The notes under the pieces: model-generated
What the model saw: the letters and a program-made list of their open reading frames with translations, nothing else
Told to the model about the DNA's origin: nothing
The model's database searches: none
Source of the DNA: Ceriagrion tenellum
Lineage: Eukaryota > Arthropoda > Insecta > Odonata > Coenagrionidae
Length of the DNA stretch: 64,000 nucleotides
Assembly: GCA_963169105.1 (NCBI GenBank)
Contig: OY720632.1
Coordinates: 190,836,448-190,900,447, forward strand
Reading direction: 5' to 3'
Part shown: piece after piece, positions 42,300-55,200 of the stretch
How the letters are laid out: each line of letters begins with the position of its first letter
Numbering within the stretch: the first letter of the stretch is position 1
Translations under genes and position numbers: made by a program

Positions 42300-42805
42300 A
42301 AAAGGTCCACCTCTGCACTTGAACCAAAATGTTTGGACTTGAGTTTTTCAAACACATAAGTCACCAGACGGCCCAATACGCTGTCCTTGGGACCCAGGAG
42401 CCTTCCTTATAGTCCCAATTTCCTTAAAAAAGCTTTACTGATCCCATGTTTGAACATTTCACTAAAATCGGTTCACTCATTGAATACTTATGAGGCTTTT
42501 AAGGAAGTATTCTTTTGGAACCTTGGGCCCTCTGGGGCCCCAGCGTGACGTACGACCCCATGATTGTTGTACATTCAGTATAGGTATATTTTACGTATTT
42601 CTAATACAGAAAAGAATTATCTTCGAGGGCGATTTTTTGGCATTAAAGGGTTTTCTAGGGCCCCAAGGCCCTTGTTCTATAGCCTATGCGTAAACCAAAT
42701 ATATCAAGTATCTTCCTACCAAATTTTGTTTCAATCGATTCAGTGGTTTATGAGTGATTGAGTAACAGACAGACAGACACCACTAGATTTTTATATATTA
42801 GTAAG
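42300..42805 (+). repeat. Interspersed repeat ending GACAGACAGACACC...ATATATTAGTAAGATA
   Basis: Contains two half-copies of the phrase CACTAAAATCGGTTCACTCA (42461) and TTTCAATCGATTCAGTGGTT (42730), followed by AACAGACAGACAGACACC and a TTTTATATATTAGTAAGATA end. This ending is typical of the 3' tail of RTE-like LINEs and derived SINEs in arthropods. Family not named. Confidence 0.65.
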
Positions 42806-43098
42806 ATATATGCACCTCTGCTTCTGTGTTTTACAAGAAAATTATCGCCATTCATTAAATCTATAACTTCTGCCACACATTTTAAAATTTAATTAAATGC
42901 TTACTTTCTAGAACAATATTAATCCAGTGAACTGCAATTGTATAGAGTACCAAAGCCCCTTAAAATGGCTGAGTGTATTGTAATGTGATATATATTTTAT
43001 TTATAATATTGGATGTAACAATGGAGATAAACCAAGCAAGCCTGCCAATATATTATTGTTGTTATTATTGGCTAGAATAATTCTTTCGATCGTTTCAG

Positions 43099-43242
43099 GC
43101 GATGAAGGGGGAACTATGTACTGCTGCAAAGGATTCTGCGTGGACCTCCTGAAGGAATTGGCCAAGACTATCAACTTCACGTACAGCTTGGCGTTGTCTC
43201 CCGACGGCCAGTTTGGTTCCTATGTGGCCAAGAACACTTCCG
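43099..43242 (+). CDS. Nmdar1: Nmdar1 exon a: ligand-binding S1, first part
   Basis: Acceptor CGTTTCAG, donor CCG|GTGAGA. Encodes GDEGGTMYCCKGFCVDLLKE, LAKTINFTYSLALSPDGQFG, SYVAKNTSG. The CC.G.C.DLL..L text is the S1 core of GluN1. It begins two bases into a codon, so a preceding exon ending in phase 1 must exist; none was found upstream in this window. Confidence 0.96.
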
Positions 43243-46200
43243 GTGAGAACGCCACGCCGATCGACATTGTATTTTCCGACCCCCCCCATACGCATCGCAG
43301 TAACGCATCAATTGGCTTCAGGGAGGGTTCCGTTTCGCGCTCCAATCGCACTGATGCGCCACCGCATCAGTTTGGTCCGTTGGTCCGTTTCTCATTCTCT
43401 CATTGAAGCTTTTGATGTGAAAGAGTGAAACGGGACGTCTTTGGAGCGGGCGGAAAATTTGAATAGCGACGGCGAATCGTTGCTAAGGGTTGTTGATGAG
43501 ATATTTCGGAAGGGAAAAACAAACCATGGTGGAAACCGGAATGGGAAATATACAATTATTATTTATAGCGGATTGGATTGGATATTTGGGGAGGCGACCG
43601 ATAGCTGAGGTCATTTGCGCCATAGGGGATAGGTAAGGGAGGAAGGGTGGATAGAAACCCGGCGTTGGCATTAGCCTGCTCTTAACGAAAGGCGCCAAAG
43701 GGACCACGGTTTAACGTCACATCCGACAGACGGAGTACTGTACTTGAAGTGCCCTCCACAAGACGCTCAAGTAGGGATCGGGTTTCCTCGGAAATACATC
43801 CTCCTCTGCAGGGATTTGAACCCTGGCCGTCCGTGTGGTTAGCAAGTACTCTAGCCACCACACCAACCCGATAACCTTATTTTTTATGGTTAATGCCGCT
43901 GAATCCGTGTTTTAGTCTCTGCGAAGGCTCTCACTTCATTCATTTTCTCCATTTCGCATGCGTTGCCATAACAATCAAACCGCCAAAATGACGTCACCGC
44001 ATCAACTGCGCCAGCTTTTCCGTGGAGCGTTTGGAGCGCATATTATGCTCGATGCGTGGCCCAATCGAGAGCGCATTGAAGCACTCCGATGTGCGAAACG
44101 GAACGGCCGGGACCGCATCAATGCGATTGGAGCGCGAAACGGAACGCACCCACGCTTACAGCCGTTCCGTCTCAAACATTGAAGCCGTTAGATGCGCTCT
44201 CTATTGGGGCCCTGCAACGAGCATCTGAAGCACTCCAACCTCTCCACGAATATGCTGGCGCGGTTGATGTGGCGACGTAATTATGTTAGTTTTTTATTAT
44301 GGTTACACATTCAACGAATGCACGAGGGAAAATCTGAATTGAAATTTCCCCACGAAGCTCTTAATCCTCGGTTAAAATTGAACCCATGCTCTGTTTCAGT
44401 CTGCAAGGCCATGCATTCAGATCTTAATGCTCTTTCCGCATGGCAGAACCATGTCATCAATCATAAAAATCTTACTCGTCATCGTTCTCTCTTGAAAAAG
44501 AACTGTAGCTGCTCTTGATTGGTTCTGACTCACTTCCTAACAAATGTTGTGCGGTACTAACCGCTGAATTATGTTTCCTAAATTTGCAGGTCTATTTTTC
44601 AAGTATGTATTTTCATTAATAATTTCATATCAACAACCCTTGGCAACGGTTCGCTTAATAGATTCAAATTTTCCGCTCGCTTCAAAGGCCGTTCGTCAAT
44701 CGTCAGCATCAACAGCTTCAATGCGAAAATCGGAATTGCCACCGAAGCGGTGGCGCCTCGATGCGACTGATGAGTGAAACGGAACGCATAGTTGGTCTAA
44801 CCAGTCATTAGTGATGTATTGGACCAAATTACCTCATTGTCTCATTTCTCTGTCTTCTTCTTGTACTATTATTATATTCCCAATTTCATTCGTTCTTCAC
44901 TCGATTGAACGTATTTGGAGGTACCCAAAAATAATCAAAATAATTCGTTATAATTTATGGAGTAATTTAAATGATATAGAGGTTGATGTACATGAGTTTA
45001 AGTTTATGGAACGGAGAGAGATGTGTGAGGAGGTGAACTCTCATAGAGGGAAAAATATTCACCCGTCTTCCACCAATGGGGCTCTTTCTTGCCTTTCTTT
45101 CACAACTTTTCATCAGAATGTCCAAGGAGAAACCGTGAATAAAAGTCCGACGTGGTGGAATGGATTCGTAATGCGCCATCCCTCGCTCATCGAAAAAAAC
45201 AAATGAGCATATCCTGACTTTCGATTGAGATCTGTCATCAATCGTTATTTCACCTCCATTTTAACCACGCGAAAACAACTCGTATACTTGAGTTTTTACT
45301 GTAGCAGAATCCGTTCAAGTGGTTTTCAACGTCACAGACGTTTTCTTTTGGCGTTTTTACCGATGAGGAAACAGAATTTCACGGCAGTGTGTTGCTCGTA
45401 TAAGTCCGTCATGGCAGAAAAAAACGAGGAGCGGGCAAAACATCATCAATGAGAAAATTCATCGATGCCATAAACAATGTTCCCTAGTTACGCTCTTAAG
45501 CCGGAAGCACACTCTGACCGCCTCAATGTGATTCTGCTGACTTTCGGGTATCTACTCTCTCGTACTTGGAATCAGCATATAGTTTAAATTTAAAGTTAGA
45601 TCCGGATTATCACACTAGATATTACAGCATAAAAGTCAAGGAATTAGCCAATTTTTTCATGTATTAGTTCCATTATTCAAAAATGTTATTCTGTCGCAAA
45701 AATTATGCTCATTGAAGAAAAATGATTCTCAAATTTTTCCTGTCACTCATCATATCTTCTGACAAGAAACATATCATAAGAAAATCCCGTTAATTTTCTT
45801 TGCTCGACCTCGTCCCCATGGAAATTGAGTGTTAGGAATTAAAGAAAGAAAGAATTGACATCAGGAGATGAAGCCGTAAGAAATAATAAACAATTCTTTT
45901 GTAAAAGTAGGAGGATTTGGCTTAACGTAAACATTTGAATACAGGACGTTACTAAAAATCACTTCAGGGAGGCCATATTTTGTTTCGTTAATTCAATTCT
46001 TTGCCCTTAAATGGTGGTCTTCTACGATTGGAAGCGATAGAGATGGCCTGATAGGGGTCCTTACTTTCTTTCTTATTTCTGCTCTGAGATGTTTTTCGAT
46101 AGCTCTCCTTGAGAGTTGATACTCTAGCGATCAAGTGTTGGGTTAGAAGTAATTATTTGAAAACGTTCTGGCTGAAAAAAACATAATTTTTCTCTGGTCA

Positions 46201-49200
46201 CGAATCTGCCGTGGCCTTGTTTGATTTCGTTTGCATTTAATTATCCAAGAGTTTGATAATACTTGAGATTGGTGGTCCCGCGAAATTAATGGCTTCAACG
46301 GAAGGCCTGTAGTCAATAGGAAGAGTGTCGTCTCAATAGAATATTTATGGTTCGGCTCAATAGAATATATTGAAAGGGAGTCTGAATGGAATCTGCATAG
46401 TATGAGAAATATAAAGAGATTGTATACCATGCGTTTCTATGAAACAGCTACATCAGTGAATCCTTATAAACTAACGGAAAATTAATATTAATTTAAGGTA
46501 AATGTTTTCCATCATGGACGTAAATGTTTTCTTTTCGATGCTGCATAGTTTGTCCTTAAATTATTAATGTTAACATTTTGAATGAAAAACGTGCACTGTG
46601 ATTTGTAGAAGACGGCGAATTATTATATCAAAACATTGGTTTGTAAATAAGAGAGAATAATTACTAGACTCCCAATGAGCTGATTTATTAATTAAACATT
46701 CATAAATTTTCCCCTTAAATCAGTCTGAAGATTTCAACCCTAAATCCTTTAACAATTCAACTGGGACAATATTCTTGGGCGACAATATTCTGGATTCCGT
46801 CTTCAACGTCTGGTGCCAACTGGCATCATAATTCTTGAGATGATGAGAGTTATCGTGTTTAATTAGCTTATGGCTCATGGAAGCGTGTTCCAATAGCCAA
46901 TCGGTCAATGACGTTATCTGTTTATAAATTGACGTCACTATAAATGCGCTTATATTTTTTCGCCGAAACTTATCCGCCTATGTAGCGGTTGTAATAAGGA
47001 AACCATCAAAATTATGACTGGCGGATCAAGTACACGTAATGGAATCAGTAGTTTTGAGTGGAAAATCGAGTACGCACAGCAATTTATCTTGAAAATTCCA
47101 CGGCGCTAAGCGGGTGATAAAATGGTGTTCCCGTTGTCTCCTCTCCGTGGCAGTAGGTGGCAAGAAGGAGTGGACGGGACTCATCGGAGAGCTGGTGGCC
47201 GAGCGGGCGGACATGATCGTGGCGCCGCTGACCATCAACCCGGAGCGCGCGGAGTTCATCGAATTCAGCAAACCGTTCAAGTACCAGGGCATCACCATCT
47301 TGGAGAAGAAGGTGGGGAGAAGAAGGGAGGGAAGGGGACAGGGGATGGAGGGAGAGATGGTGGAAGGGAGGAATCCGAATGTTCAACCGCCCCTCCAATC
47401 CTAATCTATTCGAATCTCCACCTGAAAGTGTAAATGAGATTGCTTCGTTTGTGTGTGCTTTCGTAACACTGGAAATATTCCATTTCCATGATTGTGAGAA
47501 TAGAATCAATGAATTGTAATCACTACACTCTTCGACAATATTTGTCATCTCCAAAGACATTAAAAATGACAGAAAGTGTAGAAGCCATGGTTGATCAGCC
47601 TCAATAAGAGAGTGGAAATTACCTCTGAAATATTTTGTTCTTACTATAATGGATAGTTTGAGATACTAATCCACTATAAATATAATCTAAGTTTTGCTGC
47701 TACAATCTTTGAATAGTTCTTATCATATTTTTTCTCATTCCCGTTTATGGAAGCCTAAGGGACATACACTAAACTCTCTCCTTTTATACATTGTACGGTT
47801 TAATCTCTTAAATGTTTGTGTAGTCATGGTGACTTATCTCATCTTTCTCTTGTCTCCCATCAGCCATCGCGGTCGTCCACGTTGGTGTCTTTCCTTCAGC
47901 CGTTCAGCAACACGCTTTGGATTCTGGTGATGGTGTCCGTCCACGTGGTGGCCTTGGTGCTCTACCTCCTGGATAGATTCTCGCCGTTCGGGCGGTTCCG
48001 GCTGGTTGCACCACCTGGGCCCCCGGGTGCACCGCCATCAGGTGTGTGTGTGTGTGGAGTACCATGACATGGTCGTACGAATACTATTCGTGCGAATACG
48101 AATAATGTATTCGCACTACCATGTATGTACTATGATGCGGGGGAACTGTCATTTCGGTCTGGAAAGGTTCACTTTGGGATGAAGTGAAAAGTCGGAATGG
48201 GACATTTCGGCGCGTGCCACTTCGGCACCGGATGTCTCATAGCGCGAATAGTGTGACTAACGGTCAGAATTCCGGAAAATGTGTGTTAGTGTGACTAACG
48301 GTCATAAAAATATTAAACGCAATATTAAATTACACAAATTACACAATTAAACACAAAGTAGTAGATTGTATTTCCGGTATCGTGATAGAATTTATCTATA
48401 TCAGTGAATGTGAGTCTGAATCCCTGCATGCCACCCCAGGGCGTAGTAGGACACCAGCCGATTTATGATCCTGATTTTGGACTAAATATAGCGATTCAGG
48501 AAAGACCGTTTCATTTCTTGGGAGTTGTGTATTGTTCACTCTACCGTTGTAATCGCGGATTGTGCTTCGGAGGAAATCCTTGTATCGTACCGTTAACGTA
48601 TCTATTTCTCTCAACTTCTCGCAGTGATGATGCTTAACGATATATTTAGGGAGCCTGAATTATTACAAGTGCGTAACGTTTACCTAACACCCACTTAATC
48701 ATTGATTATTTGCGTAAATTATGTGGCTAATTATAGTTACCGTATTTCCACTAAGATTAAATTACACGCTTAAATGAATTCTAAACGAAAGAATATTAAT
48801 GTAACAGGATGAATATTGTGGCCATAACCTCGCAACTTTGAGGAAAATAATTGTGTAATTAATGCATTTTGACATAATTTTTCAAGCAAAATGTATTAAA
48901 TATATAAATGAAAATCTAAAGATTTAATTGGTTCGATAGAGAGAGAGAGTTTAGGTCCACGAAGCCACTAAAAATCAAATGAGTCGGGAGACGGATGATT
49001 CCGACTACGGTCCTCTCAACAATTCCGAGTTTAACTGCCATCGCACAATTCGAAACCAGTGAATACAAAGGCCAATATTAGAACAAAATTCCTTATAATG
49101 GCAGTGGAATGGCTACTTACTCAGCACAGCGTAGATTATTTATTTAATGTAATATTTATTGCGTGAAATTTCTTGTATTTATTGTATTTATCCTGTTTGG

Positions 49201-52200
49201 CTCATCGTAATACTGTGTTTTATCCATTATTTGTTTTTTAGAATTTATAAATTATCAATTGTTATTGTTCTTATGAAAATATACAGATATGAATTGTTGT
49301 GAAGGTAGCCACAACTCAGTTTTTTTTTCTCAGACGCTACCCAAAGCTACCTAAAATGATTGTATGAAATATGTATTTTTGTGCGAATGTTACTTTGGGA
49401 AGTAATAAAACTCATTATTATTCTCAAACACGCCTTCGGTGTATCTTTTAATGCAATATTGTCTCTCTCTCTCTTTTAATGTGTCTTTTTTTCCCCCTCT
49501 CTGTCTCCGTTTGGCCTGCTCGTCCGGTGGTCTCGCAGACGCACGGGGTCCGCCGGGAGTCGTGGGCAGTTACTGTCCGTCCACGTCCTCCTCAGCAGCC
49601 GCCACCACGGAAGAGGACGCACTTAACCTCTCCAGTGCCATCTGGTTCGCGTGGGGCGTACTCCTCAACAGCGGCATCGGGGAAGGTGAGAGCGTCTCCA
49701 TTCGGACCTCCTACTCATGATCTCTACCTGATACCTCGCGAATCACCTCAAAGGTCCTTGGCAGTTGTCGCCTAAGCTTATTTACAGAGTTTTCAGAAAT
49801 TGTTGAAGATCCCTGGCGACTGACGTAACATTACTAATGTAAAATATTAAGTGTCATATCTTCAACGATATACATGTTGAACAGCTTCCTGTACACAATA
49901 TTTCATACATAACCCTCAACTGAACAAAATCAGGTTACGCATGATTTAGTTTTTTTCCCGGCGAATAATATGGAGGAATTCTTCTGTGAAACGTCGGCAG
50001 TAAGAAACTTATCCTGGTGGAAGACCCGAGAAGACTTCCTCCATAAAATCAAGTCGCGTTTCCTGTATTTAGACGGGTGATTTCAAAGGGGCGCCACCGC
50101 ATGAAATCCAGATGAAGTAGGTAAGTAGACCGTGTTTATTTTCGTCCACCGCAATATTTTGTAGTATATGATGTTAATTTCCAAACAATTTTCCTGATCT
50201 AGTTCTCCTCTTTGATTCCTCATCACACAATTGTTTAATACAATTGTTCGATTTTTCATTCGCCTCTTCCCTCCTCCCACATACCACACTCAACTTACCT
50301 CATCTTCCACATACCACATACCACACACAACTTACCAAAACTTCCACATTCGATGGCGCCCCTTGCTATTGCTAAACAGCTCTCTCTCTCGACAAAAATC
50401 CAAATTGTCCACAGTAATTGATGAGGGTTTCTCTTCTTAAAGTTGAGCCCACGGAGAGATGTAATTTTAGGCGTTCGTCTGAAAACTTAAATGTTTTCAT
50501 CCGTTCTTCTGATTTTTTTTCAGTCCTAACGGGCCAACAGAGGCAGGGACAAATCCAATAGTCAATCGCTCACTGTCCAGAGGCATACATCATCATCCAC
50601 ATTTCTGAGCAAATGAATTACAAATTTCAGCACCGACAAAATTTAAACTAAATATTTTTTTCTCTATACGACCCATGAAGATAGTGGCAAAAGGGAGGAA
50701 ACATCGGTAAAATTCCGGACGACACAGAAGTATAAAGGGTAATGAGTATCAAGGCGAGCACGCAGGGACATACCTATTTGATGGGCTAAACTATAAGGAG
50801 AATGACATCCGTACTTTGCTATGTAGTGCTCATCTCTTCATTTTCTGCTAAGCTGTGAGAGAGAGGACTGGTGTCAATCTTAAGAGACGTCGTCGACGAG
50901 ACTTTCGCAGCCATGGCAAGGTTGGTGTGAAGGGCGGTTGTGAGGAGAAGATCTGGAGAGAAAGTGGAATGTTTTATATTCCCCTGAAAAGCTGTTTGGC
51001 ACTATTTCTAAAAATGGTGGATGTCCAATGGAGCGCGACAATCTATCTGGAGCGACCGATTGTCCGGAAAAACAGAAGACATTCCAAATTTAAGATTTCT
51101 CCTCGCAGCATACTACTTGATTTTTTGCGAGAATTGTACTTCCTAATTATTTTCTTTCTCAAAGAACTTAACACCGTCATCGGATAACTCGTGAGTCAAC
51201 TGGAGTTAATAGCGGTGGGCAAAATCTTGTGATTCTGATTAATTAAATGATGAAAGGAGATTGTGCGATATTCCACAGAGAAAAAAATAATCCGCCTTGA
51301 CCGGGATCCGGATCCCTCGATTTCCGTCCGAGTGCTTTAGCCAGTTAATCTACCGAGGCGTCCTCTTCTAATGTGGATTTTAGTGACCTTTACGGGACCA
51401 GATGTTCTCGACTGCCGGACATACAATGTAACAACCAGTCGCTACTGAGCACTGAGTGCCACTGCCCACGAGGAAAGATCGCACTATGAACACAGAGAAG
51501 CGTTCACTCTATTTGACAGATTTTAAGCTATCCGGGACAAACCACAGAGTTCCACTTTTACGGTTAAGGCGGATGATTTTTTTCTCTGTAGAATTTAGTA
51601 CAATTGTGCATTACGGGTGCCTCCGTAAAAGTGGAACTCCGTGGCTAGTCCCGGATAGCTTAAAATCTGAATAAAGGAGAGCTTTAAGAGTTGGTGTTTA
51701 AAAAAACATACGAAAAGCTAAAATGAGACGACAGTTATAAGAAGGGTGGAAGTTGACGATTGTGCTGAAGGTCGTGCATTGAGGAATGATTGTTTTCTTT
51801 TGTTTGGTCTCAGGGACGCCGAGGAGTTTCTCTGCGCGTGTTCTGGGGATGGTTTGGGCCGGATTTGCAATGATCATCGTCGCATCGTACACGGCCAACT
51901 TGGCCGCTTTCCTCGTGCTCGAGAGACCCAAGACCAAACTCACTGGGATCAACGACGCCAGGGTAAAGTGCCCTTAATCCCTCCACTTTTCATATTTCAT
52001 ATACGAAATACATTTAATGTACTGCATGGTAGCATGCTCGTATGTGTAGCACTCTCCTAGTTTCTAGTCTGACCGCGTAATGTCATCATGACTGCTTTTG
52101 GCCTGCGCCTGGCATCCGGGCGAACGTGCGCGGTTCTTATTTCAGCTGGGATGAGTACTTCATGCCTGTTGTGGATCCACCCTGTGCCACACACCCAAGT

Positions 52201-55200
52201 GGCGGCTTGCACGGTACTTCGTAGATGTAGATGTAATAATATTAAACGGTAGATGTATCTTAAGTAATTTTTCTTAGATGTATGACTCACGGCTATTCTC
52301 CCTCTCGTTTGAGACAAAAGTTAATGATAATTTTAATTGCTTCCTTTATAATGAATAATAAAGTATATTAACGAAACATTTGTTGAAATAATAGTTGGCA
52401 TAGAAGGGTGAAACTGTGTCAAGGCTACATTCTTAACGGTTGAGCAATGCCTTGCAACATAACAAAAATTAACAAAAAATGAAGAAAATATGAAATTAAT
52501 TTTCCTTAAAGTTTCATTATCATTATTTATTGAGAATATAACAAAAAGATTTTATATCTGTCTGAGAATACATCCGTTTTTTATCTGTAACATTAATTTA
52601 TGGGAATTCCTTTCTCTTTTTATGATTTTGTTAAAAAGATGATTAACCGTCCATTTTCATCCTTGAAATTTAGTCTTGAGATTTAATTAAATACACCAAG
52701 AATTCAAATAATTGGGTCTCCATTTAAAGAGATACATCTCACCATTGCTAAGATAACAAATAATCAGTTTCTCGCCTTCATTTATTTTGAGATACTTGCC
52801 AAGAAATACATGCCAGCCATTTTCTATGAGCAATGGTAATCGCACGTGCACTCCACAGAGATATAATTAAGCATATGGGGAGGTGCCAACGCATGGATTT
52901 ATTAAAAAATGTTATCATATTTATTAAATATTATTAACGTTACTATGTTTCTCCATTGCTTTTTTAAGAATACGTCAGTAACTCACTTCAGGAATCTTTA
53001 CAGAGAAGCCTTCAATGTCCAAACCCCTTGATTAATTCAGTTCAATGCGATTCATTTCATTTATTATCGTGGGCCATTCTGGCCCATGAGATATTTTACA
53101 AAGTTATTACAAAAATAAGAAAAGTATGTAAATAAATAAAGGACCAAAGATGAAATGAAGTGATAGTTACAAAGAAATAATATACATTTCAATCCCATCA
53201 AATGTTAATTCGCCGGTTTTCAGTTTCACATTATAAATACATATCAAGAATGTTGAAAACATCCTTGTTCGGTACATGTTATCACATTCATAACCATAAT
53301 AGATCTCACAGTTCGAAAATGTTGCAAAGGACAAAATGAAATACACTCATTCTTTCCCACTTCACGTAAGATAATAGTGCAGCGTTATCAGTTATGCAGG
53401 GAACTGCCATTCGTCATTTAGAAGTAACTTGTACAATTTTGATTTGAACGCACGTTTTGATTGCGAGTTTCTTATTTCAAATGGTAATGAGTTCCATATT
53501 TTATCAGCTGTCGCAGAAATGATTTATTGAGATGAGGAGTTCTGTGCTGGGGGATCTGAATATAGTGATTGGGGAAGCGTTTTCCCCTGCATTTTAACAT
53601 TTGAATCCAGATGAAGAATCAAGATCAAGATAAAGTCTTTTTATTTATGCACTGATAAAAAATAACCATTTGCCCAAAAAGCAGAACTCCACATTTTTTA
53701 TAAAAAAAACTAGTTATTCTGGTAAATAGAAATTTATGTATACGCAAGAATGATGTACTCACTCCACCTTTCCGCATAAACTCCTTCACGTTATTTCGCC
53801 ATCCTATAGTGGTTCACAGCAGCATGCTTGCCCTATCGGTATCAGTCCACGCTCTGGTTACGAAGCCAGGTATTCACATGGACTATTCGCCTACTCGTCG
53901 TCCGAAGTAGAAGTGTGTAAAAGTACAAAGTGTCAGTAATCAAAAAAGATCAGAAAATGTGACAAATGACGAAGCAATTTATTTTCCCATTCGCGCGTTT
54001 CGGCTCCACTGGGAAATAGGATCCTCCGATAGCACCCTCTTGTGTCCGATCTAATTGTATCCAAATGCATACATGAATTGATCAATGCCTCCAACAAGTT
54101 CTGTTTTCCTTGCGAATCATTCCCTTGTTTTCATTTTCCATTGTGACTCAAGGTGGCAGCAGCGGTGGTATAAATGCGAAATGTTGAACACAATAAACAA
54201 AATCAACAAAGAGATCCTTTAAGTAGACCTTGACGTGACATAGCACTCGGAGAGATTCAGATTACAGCAACATTCATTGAGTGCTTTTTAGGTGAACTTA
54301 GCATATAAGTGAAAATGGATATTGGAGTGCACTTCACTTAAGTACATCTTTTAATACGTTGGAAATAACTATATATGAAATAATACCCATGATGCACCCA
54401 TGCAGTTGATTTGTGGAAATAGTGAAATTCAGCAACAAATACTATTAAGCAGAAATACTACCTCATATTAAGTTTGACTCGAAAACGATGCGGCATACAG
54501 GTAAAGAATCACGAAGTTTACACTTGCGATATTTATTTCGACATTATGAAGGCATTTTAGGTATGTCGTAAATTTAATATTTTCCTTACGTTTTCCCTGT
54601 TAAATATAAAAACATTGCTACCTATATCGATTTTAAAAGGACATTTTTTGAATGCGCAAAAAAATCATAATGGAGATCCCCTATGTAGGGTTTGATATCC
54701 CGTGAACCTAGAGAAAGTTGAAAAATCGTTTCTACTAACATATTTAGCATATTTATGGCGAGGAAACTTTTAGTCGTAGGCAATAGCGGTAAAAAAATTG
54801 GTACTATATAATTGAAGGGAAACGTGAATTATCAGATTATCGATTTAGTGAAGTATTTTTGCTAGGAACAGGAAACGGGAGAAGGGAAATTCGGGGTTTA
54901 TTTCGAAAACAAAGCAATACTTACGGCGAAAGGTTATACGCTCATAACATACTGTAAATGAACTTCCCAGGCATAACCACGTTGAAATGGTCAATGACGT
55001 AACAGATATCAACAACCTGCTCGGGGTCAATGACCTACCCGAGGTCAATGCGTTTGGAAGCTAAAAACCGAAAACTGGAAATTGAAAAAAATTTTTTGCC
55101 AATATTAACTATATAACTTTTTAACGATACAAATTATTGTTTATGATGGAATAATAAACTACATATTATGTTAGTCCGCAGTTTTCTGCTCGTAACAGGC

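Larger units (their letters stand above)
43327..44787. repeat. Imperfect inverted arms (43327-43500 and 44625-44787) in Nmdar1 intron 1
   Basis: The left arm starts GGTTCCGTTTCGCGCTCC and includes GGAGCGGGCGGAAAATTTGA and GTTGCTAAGGGTTGTTGAT. The right arm is the diverged reverse complement, ending GAGTGAAACGGAAC, with AAATTTTCCGCTCGC and ATCAACAACCCTTGGCAAC. This looks like a decayed DNA transposon about 1.46 kb long, later hit by a SINE (43563-43871) and holding a second palindrome (43989-44280). Confidence 0.65.

Noticed and set aside
43812..43871. tRNA gene on the minus strand
   Set aside because: A and B boxes are present but the cloverleaf is poor and the sequence continues into a SINE body and repeat tail.
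47084..47560. Minus-strand 158-codon ORF and plus-strand 103-codon alternative frame over Nmdar1 exon b
   Set aside because: Shadows of a GC-rich conserved exon whose own frame matches GluN1.
49545..49575. Alternative acceptor for Nmdar1 exon d at 49570
   Set aside because: It would change the reading phase relative to exon c; the acceptor at 49538 keeps the frame.
50855..51187. 110-codon ORF in an Nmdar1 intron
   Set aside because: No recognisable domain, unbiased composition, no splice borders in phase with neighbours.
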